Shown here in pieces: positions 9,649-19,308 of a DNA stretch of 64,000 nucleotides. Within the stretch, counting starts at the first letter, position 1, and every line of letters starts with the position of its first letter. The notes beneath the pieces were generated by a model. The model saw only the letters and a program-made list of their open reading frames with translations. It did no database searches and was not told where the DNA came from. The DNA comes from Pseudomonas beijingensis (GTDB lineage: Bacteria; Pseudomonadota; Gammaproteobacteria; Pseudomonadales; Pseudomonadaceae): positions 5,274,001 through 5,338,000 of the forward strand of contig NZ_CP117425.1 of assembly GCF_030687295.1 (NCBI RefSeq). Reading direction: 5' to 3'. Made by a program: the position numbers and the translations under genes.

Positions 9649-10284
9649 TCAACGAAAAAACGTGCGGCAGTTTACCGGATTTTGCCCACATTTCCGGCAT
9701 TCCCCACAAATCCCTGTGGGAGCGGGCTTGCTCGCGAAAGCGGTGGGTCAGCTTGCATTGACGTTGAATGGACTGACGCTATCGCGAGCAAGCTCGCTCC
9801 CACAATGGTTCCAGGGCGTTCACGGAATTGGAGTCCGCCACAAATCCCCTGTGGGAGCGGGCTTGCTCGCGAAAGCGGTGGATCAGCTTGCATAGGTTGA
9901 ATGGACCGACGCTATCGCGAGCAAGCTCGCTCCCACAATGGTTCCAGGGCGTTCACGGAATTGGAGTCCGCCACAAATTCCCTGTGGGAGCGGGCTTGCT
10001 CGCGAAAGCGGTGGATCAGCTTGCATAGATGTTGAATGGACTGACGCTATCGCGAGCAAGCTCGCTCCCACAATGGTTCCAGGGCGTTCACGGAATTGGA
10101 GTCCGCCACAAATCCCCTGTGGGAGCGAGCTTGCTCGCGAAAGCGGTGGGTCAGCTTGCATTGACGTTGAATGGACTGACGCTATCGCGAGCAAGCTCGC
10201 TCCCACAATGGTTCCAGGGCGTTCACGGAATTGGAGTCCGCCACAATCCCCTGTGGGAGCGAGCTTGCTCGCGATAGCAGTGGG
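9649..10284. repeat. tandem array of REP doublets (four ~134-bp units plus a partial)
   Basis: This 636-base gap between dusC and the thioesterase gene holds no gene. Near-identical units begin at about 9707, 9841, 9973, 10108 and 10243 (the last incomplete). Each unit carries a forward REP arm (GTGGGAGCGGGCTTGCTCGC), a short AT-richer spacer around GGTCAGCTTGCAT, the inverted REP arm, and a constant tail around GTTCCAGGGCGTTCACGGAA. Open frames across it are products of the repeat. Single-base differences between units (for example GCGGGC versus GCGAGC) show expansion followed by drift. Confidence 0.92.
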
Positions 10285-10734
10285 TCAGTCTATGAAGATG
10301 CCAGATGGATTCAGCGCCACGCCGTAACCCTCGATGAATTCCTGCGGCATGCGCTTGGGCCGACCGGTGGACAGTTCGATGCAGACGAAGGTGGTCTGGG
10401 CCCGCAGCAGCGTGACGTTGTCGCTGGGACGGACCAGCTGGAAATGCCGGGTCATTTTCAGGCGCTGGTCCCAGTCGACGATCCAGGTCGCCAATTGCAG
10501 TTCGTCGCCTTCATAGGCGGCCGCCAGGTAATCGATTTCATGCCGCACCACTGCCATGGCCCGGTCCAGGCGCCGGTATTCCACCAGATCCAGGCCCAGG
10601 CGCTGGGAATGACGCCAGGCACAGCGCTCGAGCCAGGTGACGTACACCGCGTTGTTGGCATGGCCCAGCCCGTCGATGTCTTCGGCATTGACCTGAAGAT
10701 CAATGATGAATGGCGTTGCCCGATCCCAGCCCAT
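10285..10734 (-). CDS. acyl-CoA thioesterase, hotdog fold (YbgC/4HBT family)
   Basis: A 149-residue single hotdog-domain protein. The family active-site region is visible as VNAEDIDGLGHANNAVYVTWLERC: an Asp followed by GHANN and the long helix, typical of 4-hydroxybenzoyl-CoA thioesterase-like enzymes that hydrolyse acyl-CoA. The natural substrate is not evident. A GGAGAGG ribosome site precedes the ATG. The C-terminus ends exactly at the edge of the REP array. It follows the alpha/beta hydrolase gene after 45 bases and is probably in the same transcript. Confidence 0.85.
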   Translation of the reverse strand: MGWDRATPFIIDLQVNAEDIDGLGHANNAVYVTWLERCAWRHSQRLGLDLVEYRRLDRAMAVVRHEIDYLAAAYEGDELQLATWIVDWDQRLKMTRHFQLVRPSDNVTLLRAQTTFVCIELSTGRPKRMPQEFIEGYGVALNPSGIFID

Positions 10735-10779
10735 GCCCCTCTCCCGGTCGAATTTGGATCGGGGCAGTGTAACGGATGA

Positions 10780-11613
10780 TCAAGCCGATTGCCGCGCTTG
10801 CAGGCTGCGACCGGCCAGCAGTGATAACACCCCATCAATCACACGAGGATCGGCCAGCACCCGCTGATGCCCGCCCTGTGGCAGTCGCAGCAGCCGACTG
10901 TCGAACCACGCCTCATGAATCAACTGCGACTCCTTGACCGAAACCGACGTGTCGTCCTCGGCATGGACGATCAACCCCGGCACGTCCAGTTGATAATGCG
11001 CCACGTCCATCTTCGAGGCCGGCATGCCCACATCGCTTTCTACCTGGCGAATGAAGGCCGAACGCGCCTTGGGCGGCAGGCCCATCATCCGGGAGAAACC
11101 GCGCAGCACCCCAAGAATGCGAGCGGGCGCGGCGATGCTGACCAACGTCTCGGTACGCAACCCCAACTGGACGGCCAACAGGGCACTGGCGCCGCCCATG
11201 GAGTGCCCGATCACGGCCTGCAACGGCGGCAACTCGGCGGCGGCTTCGAGCATGGCCCTGGCGAACAACAGGACATTCGCCTCACGACCCGGCGAGCGAC
11301 CATGAGCCGGGCCGTCCAGCGCCACCACCATGTAACCGGCATCCACCAAGGCCGTGATCAGCGCCGCGAACTGGGTCGGCCGCCCTTCCCAACCGTGCAT
11401 CAACAAGACCGCCGGACCTTTGCCCCAGCGCAAGGCCGAGAGACCGAAGCGTAAGGTGATACGTTCGGACGTCGCCAGCAACGGCAGCTCCCAATCTCGC
11501 GGCGGCAAGTTCCGAGGGCGCATGAACAACGAACGCATCTGCTTCGCCACCAGGTGCGGAGCCACCCAGCCAAGCGTGCCATTGACACTACGAATCCAGC
11601 TCAACCTGTCCAT
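10780..11613 (-). CDS. alpha/beta-hydrolase family protein
   Basis: A 277-residue hydrolase. Motifs in order: the oxyanion region VLLMHGWEGRPTQF near residue 70, the nucleophile elbow VIGHSMGGASALL (Ser in GHSMG) near 140, a late Asp in VIHAEDDTSVSV and the catalytic His in LPQGGHQRVL. This supports a Ser-Asp-His esterase or thioesterase of unknown substrate. It lies 28 bases after the TetR gene, so it is probably its regulatory target and co-transcribed with it (PAO1 PA3132-PA3133 have the same order, from memory). Confidence 0.85.
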   Translation of the reverse strand: MDRLSWIRSVNGTLGWVAPHLVAKQMRSLFMRPRNLPPRDWELPLLATSERITLRFGLSALRWGKGPAVLLMHGWEGRPTQFAALITALVDAGYMVVALDGPAHGRSPGREANVLLFARAMLEAAAELPPLQAVIGHSMGGASALLAVQLGLRTETLVSIAAPARILGVLRGFSRMMGLPPKARSAFIRQVESDVGMPASKMDVAHYQLDVPGLIVHAEDDTSVSVKESQLIHEAWFDSRLLRLPQGGHQRVLADPRVIDGVLSLLAGRSLQARQSA

Positions 11614-11641
11614 CGCTCATCTCCAGGGCTCGCGCCTCAGC

Positions 11642-12181
11642 TCAACGCACCGCCGACTTGGCGGCGCGCAGCAAACGATCCGATAACTCTCCCGGGCCCA
11701 ATGCCCGCGCCAGGGCCAGGCCACCCACCATCAAGGCGATGTCGGCCAAAGCCTTGTCGGCGTCCTCCGGGCTGGCCGCCAACTGCGCGACCATCAACTC
11801 GATATGCTCATTGAGCACCTCACGAAACGCCTCCGGCAGCCGCCCGAGTTCGCCGACCGACGCCGGGATCGGGCAGGCTTGCTCGGTGCAATCGCGGTGC
11901 TTTCGCGACAGATAGAACGCGGCAACCAGGGCGCGCCGTTCTTCGCCTGTCAGCTCGCCGTCCATATCGGCGATCAAGCCGCGGCGCCGATTGAGCAATT
12001 GCTTGAAGGCCTCCAACATCAAGGCATCCTTGCTTTCGAAATGGGCGTAAAAACCGCCCACCGTCAGCCCGGCCGCGCCCATCACCTCGCCCACGCTCGG
12101 CTCTGCCGGCCCACGCTGAATCAGCGCATCGCTGGCGGCCTTGAGAATGCGTTCACGGGTTTGTGCCTTTTTATCGCTCAT
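11642..12181 (-). CDS. TetR/AcrR-family transcriptional regulator
   Basis: A 179-residue repressor-type protein. The N-terminal helix-turn-helix (TRERILKAASDALIQRGPAEPSVGEVMGAAGLTVGGFYAHFESKDAL) is typical of TetR; the C-terminal ligand domain contains a CTEQACPIPASVGEL segment seen in relatives of the TetR_C_33 type. It is the first gene of a probable three-gene unit with the hydrolase and thioesterase, suggesting autoregulation. Ligand unknown. Confidence 0.88.
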   Translation of the reverse strand: MSDKKAQTRERILKAASDALIQRGPAEPSVGEVMGAAGLTVGGFYAHFESKDALMLEAFKQLLNRRRGLIADMDGELTGEERRALVAAFYLSRKHRDCTEQACPIPASVGELGRLPEAFREVLNEHIELMVAQLAASPEDADKALADIALMVGGLALARALGPGELSDRLLRAAKSAVR

Positions 12182-12303
12182 CGTCGCCTCCGAATATTAC
12201 GACTGAAATATTATCCATGTAATAATTTTCCGCAAGCGGAAATTTTCACCGCTGGTCAGAAGACTTTTTCAAAGGATAAGGGAATTGGCCGAACGCCAGA
12301 CAA

Positions 12304-12336
12304 ACAAAAGGGCCATTCAAGAATTGAATGACCCTT
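12304..12336 (-). terminator. terminator of the Ala-Glu tRNA operon
   Basis: On the minus strand AAGGGTCATTCAA and TTGAATGGCCCTT form a 13-position stem with a T-C mismatch, followed by TTTGTTTG. It lies ~27 bases after the last tRNA. Confidence 0.8.
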
Positions 12337-12362
12337 ATAAAATCCCGCAGAGCGGGTAATCG

Positions 12363-12438
12363 TGGCGTCCCCTAGGGGACTCGAACCCCTGTTACCGCCG
12401 TGAAAGGGCGGTGTCCTAGGCCACTAGACGAAGGGGAC
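12363..12438 (-). tRNA. tRNA-Glu (UUC)
   Basis: A 76-base cloverleaf with encoded CCA: acceptor GTCCCCT/AGGGGAC, anticodon loop CTTTCAC with anticodon TTC, T arm GGTTCGAGTCC. Identical to the copy at 12643. Confidence 0.97.
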
Positions 12439-12513
12439 ACAAACCTTCTAACTTGATCAGTGCTGAGAACTGATCGATTCAAAGCCGGTGTGGCCAAACC
12501 TTGAACCTGTAAT

Positions 12514-12589
<76 letters not shown>

Positions 12590-12642
12590 GGATTTTTCGC
12601 CTCGCGGCGGAGCGACGTCTTGCAACATCGCTTCTGTAAAAC

Positions 12643-12718
12643 TGGCGTCCCCTAGGGGACTCGAACCCCTGTTACCGCCGTGAAAGGGCGGTGTCCTAGG
12701 CCACTAGACGAAGGGGAC
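12643..12718 (-). tRNA. tRNA-Glu (UUC), second copy
   Basis: Same 76-base sequence as the tRNA-Glu at 12363. The spacers around it also resemble those of the first pair (GATCAGT/GATCAAC, GACCGGTGTGGCCA), showing that a Glu-Ala block was duplicated. Confidence 0.97.
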
Positions 12719-12797
12719 GCAAACCCTTCTATACAACTGATCAACGCTGAGTGTTGATCGCTTCAAGACCGGTGTGGCCAGGCCTTGAAGTGTAAAT

Positions 12798-12873
<76 letters not shown>

Positions 12874-12894
12874 TCATCGCTGAGGACGGGGCGA

Positions 12895-12923
12895 ATCTTA
12901 AGGGCGTATCGGAGGGCTGTCAA
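12895..12923 (-). promoter_or_regulatory. strong sigma-70 promoter of the tRNA operon
   Basis: On the minus strand TTGACA, a 17-base spacer and TAAGAT form a near-consensus promoter. An A/T-rich stretch upstream resembles an UP element, and the GCCCCG after the -10 is a GC-rich discriminator as found in stringently controlled stable-RNA promoters. Confidence 0.85.
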
Positions 12924-12980
12924 ATTTATTTTCAACAAATCTAAAAATTTTTTGCCGGGATAACAATCACTTACCGACAA

Positions 12981-12998
12981 ACCCCGGAAAACCGGGGT
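12981..12998 (-). terminator. terminator after gltX
   Basis: Minus strand ACCCCGG-TTTT-CCGGGGT followed by TTGTC; a perfect 7-bp stem with a weak T tract, directly after the gltX stop. Confidence 0.6.
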
Positions 12999-13019
12999 AT
13001 GCCCTGCCTCATCGAACGC

Positions 13020-14501
13020 TTACGCGATCGCGCCCAGCAGTTTTTCCCACTCCTTGTTCTCCTTCTTCGACACGCCACCGAGCAGATCGATGGCCTGGCG
13101 CAGGCGGAAACGGGTCAGGTCCGGCCCGAGGATTTCCATCGCATCGAGCACCGACACCGAGCTGGCCTGACCGGTAATGGCGGCGAACATCAGCGGCATG
13201 GCATCGCGCAATTTCAGCTCCAGGGACTCGACCACGGCCTGGATGGTCGCGGTGATGCTGTCCTTCTCCCACTGACGCAGGCTTTCGAGCTTCCACAGGA
13301 TCAGTTGCATCAACTGGCGCACCTGGTCGCCGGAGAGCTTCTTGGATTCGAACAGCTTCGCGTCCGGCGTCACGCCACCGGCAAAGAAGAAGCCGGCCAG
13401 CGGGGCGATCTGGCTGAAGGTCTCTACCCTGCCCTGCACGTGGGGAGCGATCTTCATCATGTACTCAGGGTTCAACGCCCACTTCTGCACACGAGCGGCG
13501 AACTCCTCCACCGGCAGGTCCCGCAGCCACTGGCCGTTGAGCCACGACAACTTCTCGATGTCGAAGATCGGCCCACCCAGGGAGACGCGTGACAGATCGA
13601 AGTGCTCGACCATTTCCTGCAGCGAGAACTTCTCACGCTCGTCCGGCATCGACCAGCCCATGCGCCCCAGGTAGTTGAGCATCGCCTCGGGCATGAAGCC
13701 CATGCGCTCGTAGAACGTCACCGAGGTCGGGTTCTTGCGCTTGGACAGCTTGCTCTTGTCCGGGTTACGCAGCAGCGGCATGTAGCACAGCTGCGGTTGT
13801 TCCCAGCCGAAGTATTCGTAGAGCAGGATCAGTTTCGGCGCCGACGGCAGCCATTCTTCGCCGCGCAAGACGTGTGTGATGCCCATTAGGTGATCATCGA
13901 CCACGTTGGCCAGGAAGTACGTCGGCAAGCCGTCGGTCTTCATCAGGACTTGCATGTCCATGCGATCCCACGGGATCTCGACATCGCCACGCAGCATGTC
14001 CGGCACCACGCAGACGCCTTCGCTCGGCACTTTCATGCGGATCACATGGGGCTCGCCAGCGGCCAGGCGACGGGCGACTTCTTCCTTGGACAGCAGCAGC
14101 GCCCGGCCATCGTAGCGCGGGGTTTCACCGCGAGCCATTTGCTCGGCGCGCATCTGGTCCAGCTCTTCGGCGGTGCAGAAACATGGGAACGCATGCCCCA
14201 TGTCCACCAGTTGCTGGCAATACTGCTGGTAGATATCGCCGCGCTCACTCTGGCGGTACGGACCGTGCGGGCCGCCGACGTCCGGGCCTTCGCTCCAGTC
14301 GATCCCCAACCAGCGCAGGGCATCGAAGATTTGCTGTTCGGACTCGCGGGTCGAACGCAACTGGTCGGTGTCCTCGATCCGCAGGATGAACTCGCCGCCA
14401 TGCTGCTTGGCAAAGCAATAGTTGAACAAAGCGATGTAAGCGGTGCCGACATGGGGATCGCCAGTGGGCGAAGGCGCGATGCGGGTGCGGACGGTGGTCA
14501 T
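13020..14501 (-). CDS. gltX: glutamyl-tRNA synthetase
   Basis: Charges tRNA-Glu with glutamate; class I aminoacyl-tRNA synthetase of 493 residues, the usual size. The ATP-site HIGH-like motif is in [22 protein letters not shown] and the second motif is KLSKRKNP. The ATG at 14501 is chosen because the catalytic start [14 protein letters not shown] is the family N-terminus; 12 upstream in-frame codons are not conserved-looking. The tRNA-Glu genes lie just downstream on the same strand. Confidence 0.97.
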   Translation of the reverse strand: MTTVRTRIAPSPTGDPHVGTAYIALFNYCFAKQHGGEFILRIEDTDQLRSTRESEQQIFDALRWLGIDWSEGPDVGGPHGPYRQSERGDIYQQYCQQLVDMGHAFPCFCTAEELDQMRAEQMARGETPRYDGRALLLSKEEVARRLAAGEPHVIRMKVPSEGVCVVPDMLRGDVEIPWDRMDMQVLMKTDGLPTYFLANVVDDHLMGITHVLRGEEWLPSAPKLILLYEYFGWEQPQLCYMPLLRNPDKSKLSKRKNPTSVTFYERMGFMPEAMLNYLGRMGWSMPDEREKFSLQEMVEHFDLSRVSLGGPIFDIEKLSWLNGQWLRDLPVEEFAARVQKWALNPEYMMKIAPHVQGRVETFSQIAPLAGFFFAGGVTPDAKLFESKKLSGDQVRQLMQLILWKLESLRQWEKDSITATIQAVVESLELKLRDAMPLMFAAITGQASSVSVLDAMEILGPDLTRFRLRQAIDLLGGVSKKENKEWEKLLGAIA

Positions 14502-14621
14502 GGCATGTCTCGGAAAGAATATAAAAGCAAAGATCAAACAGGGGGCGAATGGTAACAGGCGATGGCGGGCGGGCTCCAGTGAGAGCGGGATTTGTGTGGC
14601 CAGTCGTCGACCGAGTCGCGC

Positions 14622-14702
14622 CCATCGCGAGCAAGCTCGCTCCCACAGGGGTTTTGTGAACGCCGTAGATCCAGTGTGGGAGCGAGCTTGCTCGCGATGA
14701 GG
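14622..14702. repeat. REP doublet
   Basis: Inverted REP arms around a ~33-base spacer (TTTTGTGAACGCCGTAGATC) between gltX and uvrB. The spacer resembles that of the doublet at 1312, suggesting a common source. Confidence 0.9.
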
Positions 14703-14724
14703 CCCTCAAAACCACCACAAAACC

Positions 14725-16740
14725 TCAGACAGCCAGCAACCGCTCGCGCAACTTGCCAATCTCATCACGCAACTGCGCCGCAGCCTCGAACTCCAGGTCC
14801 CGGGCCAGCTGGTACATTTTCTCTTCCAGTTGCCGGATACGCTTGGTGATTTCGCTCGGCGAGCGCAGTTCGGCCTCGTAGCGGGCGCTCTCTTCGGCGG
14901 CCTTGGCCATGCCCTTGCGCTTCTTGCTGCGCGAGCCGGGCACGGTGGCGCCTTCCATGATGTCGGCGACGTCCTTGAACACGCCCTTGGGGGTGATGCC
15001 GTTGGCCAGGTTGAAGGCGATCTGCTTGTCGCGACGACGCTCGGTCTCGCCGATGGCCCGCTCCATGGAGCCGGTGATGCGATCGGCATACAGAATCGCC
15101 CGGCCGTTGAGGTTACGCGCCGCGCGACCGATGGTCTGGATCAACGAGCGCTCGGAACGCAGGAAACCTTCCTTGTCGGCGTCGAGAATCGCCACCAGCG
15201 ACACTTCCGGCATGTCCAGGCCTTCGCGCAGCAGGTTGATGCCCACCAGCACATCGAAGGTGCCCAGGCGCAGGTCGCGGATGATCTCGACCCGCTCCAC
15301 CGTGTCGATGTCCGAGTGCAGGTAACGCACCCGCACGCCATGATCGGCCAGGTAATCGGTGAGATCTTCGGCCATGCGCTTGGTCAGCGTGGTGACCAGC
15401 ACCCGCTCCTCCACCGCCACGCGCTTGCTGATTTCCGAGAGCAGGTCATCGACCTGGGTCAACGCCGGACGCACCTCGACTTGCGGGTCCACCAGCCCGG
15501 TCGGGCGTACCACTTGCTCGACCACCCGGCCGGCATGTTCGGCTTCGTAGTTGCCGGGGGTGGCCGAGACAAAAATCGTCTGCGGGCTGACGCTTTCCCA
15601 TTCGTCGAAGCGCATTGGCCGGTTATCCAGCGCCGAGGGCAGGCGGAAACCGTATTCCACCAGGGTTTCCTTGCGCGAACGGTCGCCTTTGTACATGGCG
15701 CCGACCTGGGGCACGCTGACGTGGGATTCGTCAATCACCAGCAAGGCATCGGCCGGCAAATAGTCATACAAGGTCGGCGGCGGCGCCCCCGCCGGGCGAC
15801 CCGACAGGTAGCGCGAGTAGTTTTCGATGCCGTTGCAGTAGCCCAGCTCCAGGATCATCTCCAGGTCGAACCGGGTCCGTTGCTCCAGGCGCTGGGCTTC
15901 CACCAGTTTGTTGTTCGAACGCAGGTATTCCAGGCGCTCCTGCAACTCGACCTTGATCCCTTCGATGGCGTCCAGCAGGGTTTCCCGGGGCGTCACGTAG
16001 TGGCTCTTGGGGTAGAAGGTGAAGCGCGGCAACTTGCGGATCACTTCACCGGTCAGCGGGTCGAACGCCGAAATGCTCTCCACTTCATCGTCGAACAGCT
16101 CGATGCGGATCGCTTCCAGGTCCGATTCCGCGGGGTAGATGTCGATCACATCGCCGCGCACCCGGAACGTCGCCCGGGCGAAGTCCATGTCGTTGCGGGT
16201 GTACTGCAAGTCCGCCAGGCGACGCAGCAAGGCGCGCTGGTCGAGTTTGTCGCCGCGGTCCACGTGCAGCACCATCTTCAGGTAGGTTTCCGGGCTGCCC
16301 AAGCCATAGATGCACGACACCGTGGTGACAATGATCGCGTCCTTACGCTCGAGCAACGCCTTGGTCGCCGACAGGCGCATCTGTTCGATGTGGTCGTTGA
16401 TCGAGGCATCCTTCTCGATGAAGGTGTCCGACGACGGCACGTAGGCCTCGGGCTGATAGTAGTCGTAGTAGGAAACGAAGTACTCCACGGCGTTGTTCGG
16501 GAAAAACGCCTTGAACTCACCGTACAGCTGCGCCGCCAGGGTCTTGTTCGGCGCCAGTACCAGGGTCGGGCGCTGAATCTGGGCGATCACGTTGGCAATG
16601 CTGAAGGTCTTGCCCGAGCCGGTCACACCGAGCAACGTCTGGTGCGCCAGCCCGGCCTCGATGCCTTCGACCATCAGGCGGATGGCTTCCGGCTGATCGC
16701 CGGCGGGCTGGAAGCGGGTGACTAGCTGGAATTCAGACAT
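14725..16740 (-). CDS. uvrB: excinuclease ABC subunit B
   Basis: The damage-verification helicase of nucleotide excision repair, 671 residues, full length. Walker [18 protein letters not shown] near residue 40, the beta-hairpin region [12 protein letters not shown], helicase motifs DESHVSVPQ and RAARNLNG, and the C-terminal UVR domain ([25 protein letters not shown]) that contacts UvrC are all visible. The ATG at 16740 begins [20 protein letters not shown], the family start. I see no clear LexA box (CTG-N10-CAG) in the gap upstream. Confidence 0.97.
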   Translation of the reverse strand: MSEFQLVTRFQPAGDQPEAIRLMVEGIEAGLAHQTLLGVTGSGKTFSIANVIAQIQRPTLVLAPNKTLAAQLYGEFKAFFPNNAVEYFVSYYDYYQPEAYVPSSDTFIEKDASINDHIEQMRLSATKALLERKDAIIVTTVSCIYGLGSPETYLKMVLHVDRGDKLDQRALLRRLADLQYTRNDMDFARATFRVRGDVIDIYPAESDLEAIRIELFDDEVESISAFDPLTGEVIRKLPRFTFYPKSHYVTPRETLLDAIEGIKVELQERLEYLRSNNKLVEAQRLEQRTRFDLEMILELGYCNGIENYSRYLSGRPAGAPPPTLYDYLPADALLVIDESHVSVPQVGAMYKGDRSRKETLVEYGFRLPSALDNRPMRFDEWESVSPQTIFVSATPGNYEAEHAGRVVEQVVRPTGLVDPQVEVRPALTQVDDLLSEISKRVAVEERVLVTTLTKRMAEDLTDYLADHGVRVRYLHSDIDTVERVEIIRDLRLGTFDVLVGINLLREGLDMPEVSLVAILDADKEGFLRSERSLIQTIGRAARNLNGRAILYADRITGSMERAIGETERRRDKQIAFNLANGITPKGVFKDVADIMEGATVPGSRSKKRKGMAKAAEESARYEAELRSPSEITKRIRQLEEKMYQLARDLEFEAAAQLRDEIGKLRERLLAV

Positions 16741-17072
16741 GACATAACCTCTGGATTCACCCCTGTCGGGCAGCCGACAGGAACGAGAAAGACCGAAACG
16801 ACTGATGTCGCCCGAGGAAAAAGCTGGGATGCACACAATGTGGAGGTGAATGCCTTCGCTTTCAAGACGAACGTCCTACACGCCTTGAAGACTTTGACGC
16901 TGCGAGAGGACTAACGGTCGAAAAAAATCGTAAAAACTTAGCGTAAAAACCGAATCGCCTGTCGCCGTGCCGGGTGATGGCCTCTATACTAGCTCCCCGT
17001 TTGTGCACCGCTCTAGTGCATTCGGCTGGAGCGTCACACGTCCCCTCATTCTCCATTCAGAGCCGCGCACTA
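16741..17072. promoter_or_regulatory. uvrB/aminotransferase divergent promoter region
   Basis: The 332-base gap contains no gene. For the plus-strand aminotransferase a -10-like TATACT lies at 16985-16990, predicting a ~75-base leader; its -35 is poor. The A/T-rich tract around 16920-16955 could serve as an upstream element. No obvious operator palindrome is seen. Confidence 0.4.
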
Positions 17073-18269
17073 ATGAGCCTGTTTTCCGCTGTCGAATTGG
17101 CACCCCGCGATCCTATCCTGGGCCTCAACGAAGCTTTCAACGCCGACACCCGTACCAATAAGGTCAACCTGGGTGTAGGTGTTTACTGCAACGAGGAGGG
17201 GCGCATTCCACTCTTGCGCGCCGTTGTCGAAGCCGAGACGGCTCGCGTGGCTCAGCACGTTTCCCGTGGTTACCTGCCGATCGACGGCATTGCCGCCTAC
17301 GACCAGGCTGTGCAGACCCTGCTGTTCGGCAAGGATTCGCCGCTGATCACCTCCGGTCGCGTCATCACCACCCAGGCCGTGGGCGGCACTGGCGCACTGA
17401 AGATCGGTGCCGACTTCCTCAAGCAACTGCTGCCTGACGCCGTCGTCGCCATCAGCGACCCAAGCTGGGAAAACCACCGCGCCCTGTTCGAAACCGCCGG
17501 CTTCCCGGTGCAGAACTACCGCTACTACGACGCCGCCACCCACGACGTGAACCGCAGCGGCCTGCTGGAAGACCTCAACGCCCTGCCCGACCGCTCGATC
17601 GTTGTGCTGCACGCCTGCTGCCACAACCCGACCGGCGTGGACCTGAGCCCGGAAGACTGGAAAAACGTGCTGGCCGTGGTCAAGGCCAAGAACCACGTGC
17701 CGTTCCTGGACATGGCCTACCAGGGCTTTGGCGAAGGTATCGACGAAGACGCGGCGGCCGTGCGCCTGTTCGCCGAGTCGGGGCTGACCTTCTTTGCCTC
17801 CAGCTCGTTCTCCAAGTCGTTCTCGCTGTACGGCGAGCGCGTCGGCGCCCTGTCGATCGTCAGCGAATCGAAAGAAGAAAGTGCCCGCGTGCTGTCCCAG
17901 GTCAAGCGCGTGATCCGCACCAACTACTCCAACCCGCCGACCCACGGCGCCAGCATCGTCGCCGCCGTGCTCAACAGCCCGGAGCTGCGGGCCCAGTGGG
18001 AAGCCGAACTGGCCGAGATGCGCCTGCGCATTCGCGGCATGCGCGACCAGATGGCCGACATGCTGGCCAAGGCCGCCCCGCAGCACGACTTCAGCTTTGT
18101 CGCCCGCCAGAGCGGGATGTTCTCCTACTCCGGCCTGACCGTTGAGCAAGTGACGCGCCTGCGCAACGAGTTCGGCATCTATGCCCTGGACACCGGCCGC
18201 ATCTGCGTGGCCGCGCTGAACCAGAACAACATCGATGCGGTGACCAAGGCCATCGTTCAAGTGATTTGA
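17073..18269 (+). CDS. aromatic/aspartate amino acid aminotransferase (class I)
   Basis: A PLP enzyme of 398 residues that transfers amino groups between aromatic or dicarboxylic amino acids and 2-oxoglutarate. The TyrB/AspC-type start MSLFSAVELAPRDPILGLNEAFNAD, the substrate loop NLGVGVYCNEEGRIPLL, HACCHNPTGVDLSPEDW and the PLP-lysine motif SSSFSKSFSLYGERVGAL are intact. The ATG at 17073 fits the family start. uvrB is divergent, as in PAO1 (PA3138/PA3139, from memory). Confidence 0.92.
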   Translation: MSLFSAVELAPRDPILGLNEAFNADTRTNKVNLGVGVYCNEEGRIPLLRAVVEAETARVAQHVSRGYLPIDGIAAYDQAVQTLLFGKDSPLITSGRVITTQAVGGTGALKIGADFLKQLLPDAVVAISDPSWENHRALFETAGFPVQNYRYYDAATHDVNRSGLLEDLNALPDRSIVVLHACCHNPTGVDLSPEDWKNVLAVVKAKNHVPFLDMAYQGFGEGIDEDAAAVRLFAESGLTFFASSSFSKSFSLYGERVGALSIVSESKEESARVLSQVKRVIRTNYSNPPTHGASIVAAVLNSPELRAQWEAELAEMRLRIRGMRDQMADMLAKAAPQHDFSFVARQSGMFSYSGLTVEQVTRLRNEFGIYALDTGRICVAALNQNNIDAVTKAIVQVI

Positions 18270-18290
18270 CGCTTTCGGCACTGGATGAAA

Positions 18291-18322
18291 AACGGGAAGC
18301 CATTGGGCTTCCCGTTTTTTTT
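18291..18322 (+). terminator. terminator of the aminotransferase gene
   Basis: AACGGGAAGCC and GGCTTCCCGTT form an 11-bp stem with an ATTG loop, followed by eight T. Confidence 0.92.
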
Positions 18323-18357
18323 GAGTGTGCCTATCAGGGCCGGTAGCCCCCCCAACC

Positions 18358-18488
18358 TGTGGCGAGGGGATTTATCCCCGCTGGGGCGCGAAGCGGCCCT
18401 AAACCAGACCACCCGGTATGTCAGGCCGAGTGAGTTGACTGTCTTGGGTCTGCTTCGCAGCCCAGCGGGGATAAATCCCCTCGCCACA
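18358..18488. repeat. REP doublet, second class
   Basis: Inverted arms TGTGGCGAGGGGATTTATCC and GGATAAATCCCCTCGCCACA enclose GCGAAGC/GCTTCGC inner arms. This is a different class from the GCGAGCAAGCTCGC elements; further members lie at 51770 and 57431. Confidence 0.85.
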
Positions 18489-18523
18489 AAGGCGTCTGGC
18501 CTGACACTCCTATTCAAATCAGG

Positions 18524-18751
18524 CTAAAGCTCCGTCGCCCGCTGACTCGCCGCATCGTCATAGATGACATACAACGACTCGGCCACTTGGCTCTTGATCG
18601 CCTTGGTGCTTTCCAGCCCCAGGACAAACCCCTCGGCCTTGCCGCCGGCGCGGTTCAGCTCCTCGGCGGTGCTGGCCTGGATGATGGCGTCGTACAGCTT
18701 CTCGGCGTGAGGCCCCACACCCTTGGGTAAACTGATCTGGGCGGTGCTCAC
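18524..18751 (-). CDS. small protein of unknown function (75 aa)
   Basis: A 75-residue soluble protein starting STAQISLPKGVGPHAEKLYD after a GTG initiation codon at 18751. GAGG lies seven bases before the GTG, which decides the start. I do not recognise a domain; it is rich in Ala, Glu and Leu and looks helical. The GTG overlaps the stop of a 17-codon frame as GTGA, so translation may be coupled. Confidence 0.6.
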   Translation of the reverse strand: MSTAQISLPKGVGPHAEKLYDAIIQASTAEELNRAGGKAEGFVLGLESTKAIKSQVAESLYVIYDDAASQRATEL

Positions 18752-18801
18752 AGGCACACCTCGGCGCAACGAGCTGTGTGAAGCGGTAACAGGTGGTTCA
18801 T
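18748..18801 (-). CDS. possible 17-residue leader peptide
   Basis: ATG at 18801 with a GAGGTACGTGCC ribosome-site region encodes MNHLLPLHTARCAEVCL and stops in GTGA overlapping the GTG of the next gene. The ribosome site plus overlap suggest a real short frame used for translational coupling or sensing. There is no independent evidence that it is translated. Confidence 0.35.
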   Translation of the reverse strand: MNHLLPLHTARCAEVCL

Positions 18802-18950
18802 GGCACGTACCTCAATGTCGGCGAATGGCCGGCAGTGCGTCCTGCCACTTCCGGGCAACCATGGTAGCCCTCTCCTGTCCTTGCGGTAACTGCCAATCGT
18901 TGATTGACCGTCAATGGGCATCAGGAATACGCCGTCCGGCAATAGACGCT

Positions 18951-18978
18951 TGACTTCTCTTTTCCAATCAGTAACATA
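18951..18978 (+). promoter_or_regulatory. probable promoter of tRNA-Asn
   Basis: TTGACT at 18951-18956, then AACATA at 18973-18978 after 16 bases, placed 8 bases before the tRNA. The start would have to be essentially at the mature 5' end. Confidence 0.55.
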
Positions 18979-18986
18979 CGCGCCAT

Positions 18987-19062
<76 letters not shown>

Positions 19063-19073
19063 GACAGCAATAC

Positions 19074-19112
19074 AAAAAAGCCCCTGAATCGAAAGATCCA
19101 GGGGCTTTTTTT
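19074..19112 (+). terminator. terminator of tRNA-Asn
   Basis: AAAAAAGCCCCTG and CAGGGGCTTTTTTT form a long stem around AATCGAAAGATC. With A runs on one side and T on the other it could work in both directions. Confidence 0.9.
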
Positions 19113-19308
19113 GTGGAAAAAAACAGGTGAATGGCCATATAAGCCTGGCCGATGTCGCTGCCGGAACAATAATCCGGCGCCAAAAAGGCAATATGGTCCG
19201 GATCCTGCTTTCTTTTTCCGACCACCAAGCTGTCACATGAGCGTCATGACAGGGCCGCAAACTGGCACTGTCCGCCAACAACAGCTTCATAACAACAAGG
19301 ACGAAGCT

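Noticed and set aside
9649..10327. Regular direct repeats that might be a CRISPR array, and short open frames across them
   Set aside because: The ~134-bp period, internal inverted REP arms and near-identical intervening sequence do not fit CRISPR repeats with unique spacers; the frames encode only translated REP sequence.
14830..16725. A 631-codon open frame on the plus strand
   Set aside because: It lies entirely opposite uvrB, has no ribosome site and a His/Val/Gln-rich composition typical of the antisense of a GC-rich gene.
16741..16860. Possible LexA box upstream of uvrB
   Set aside because: No CTG-N10-CAG with a convincing A/T core was found in the leader.
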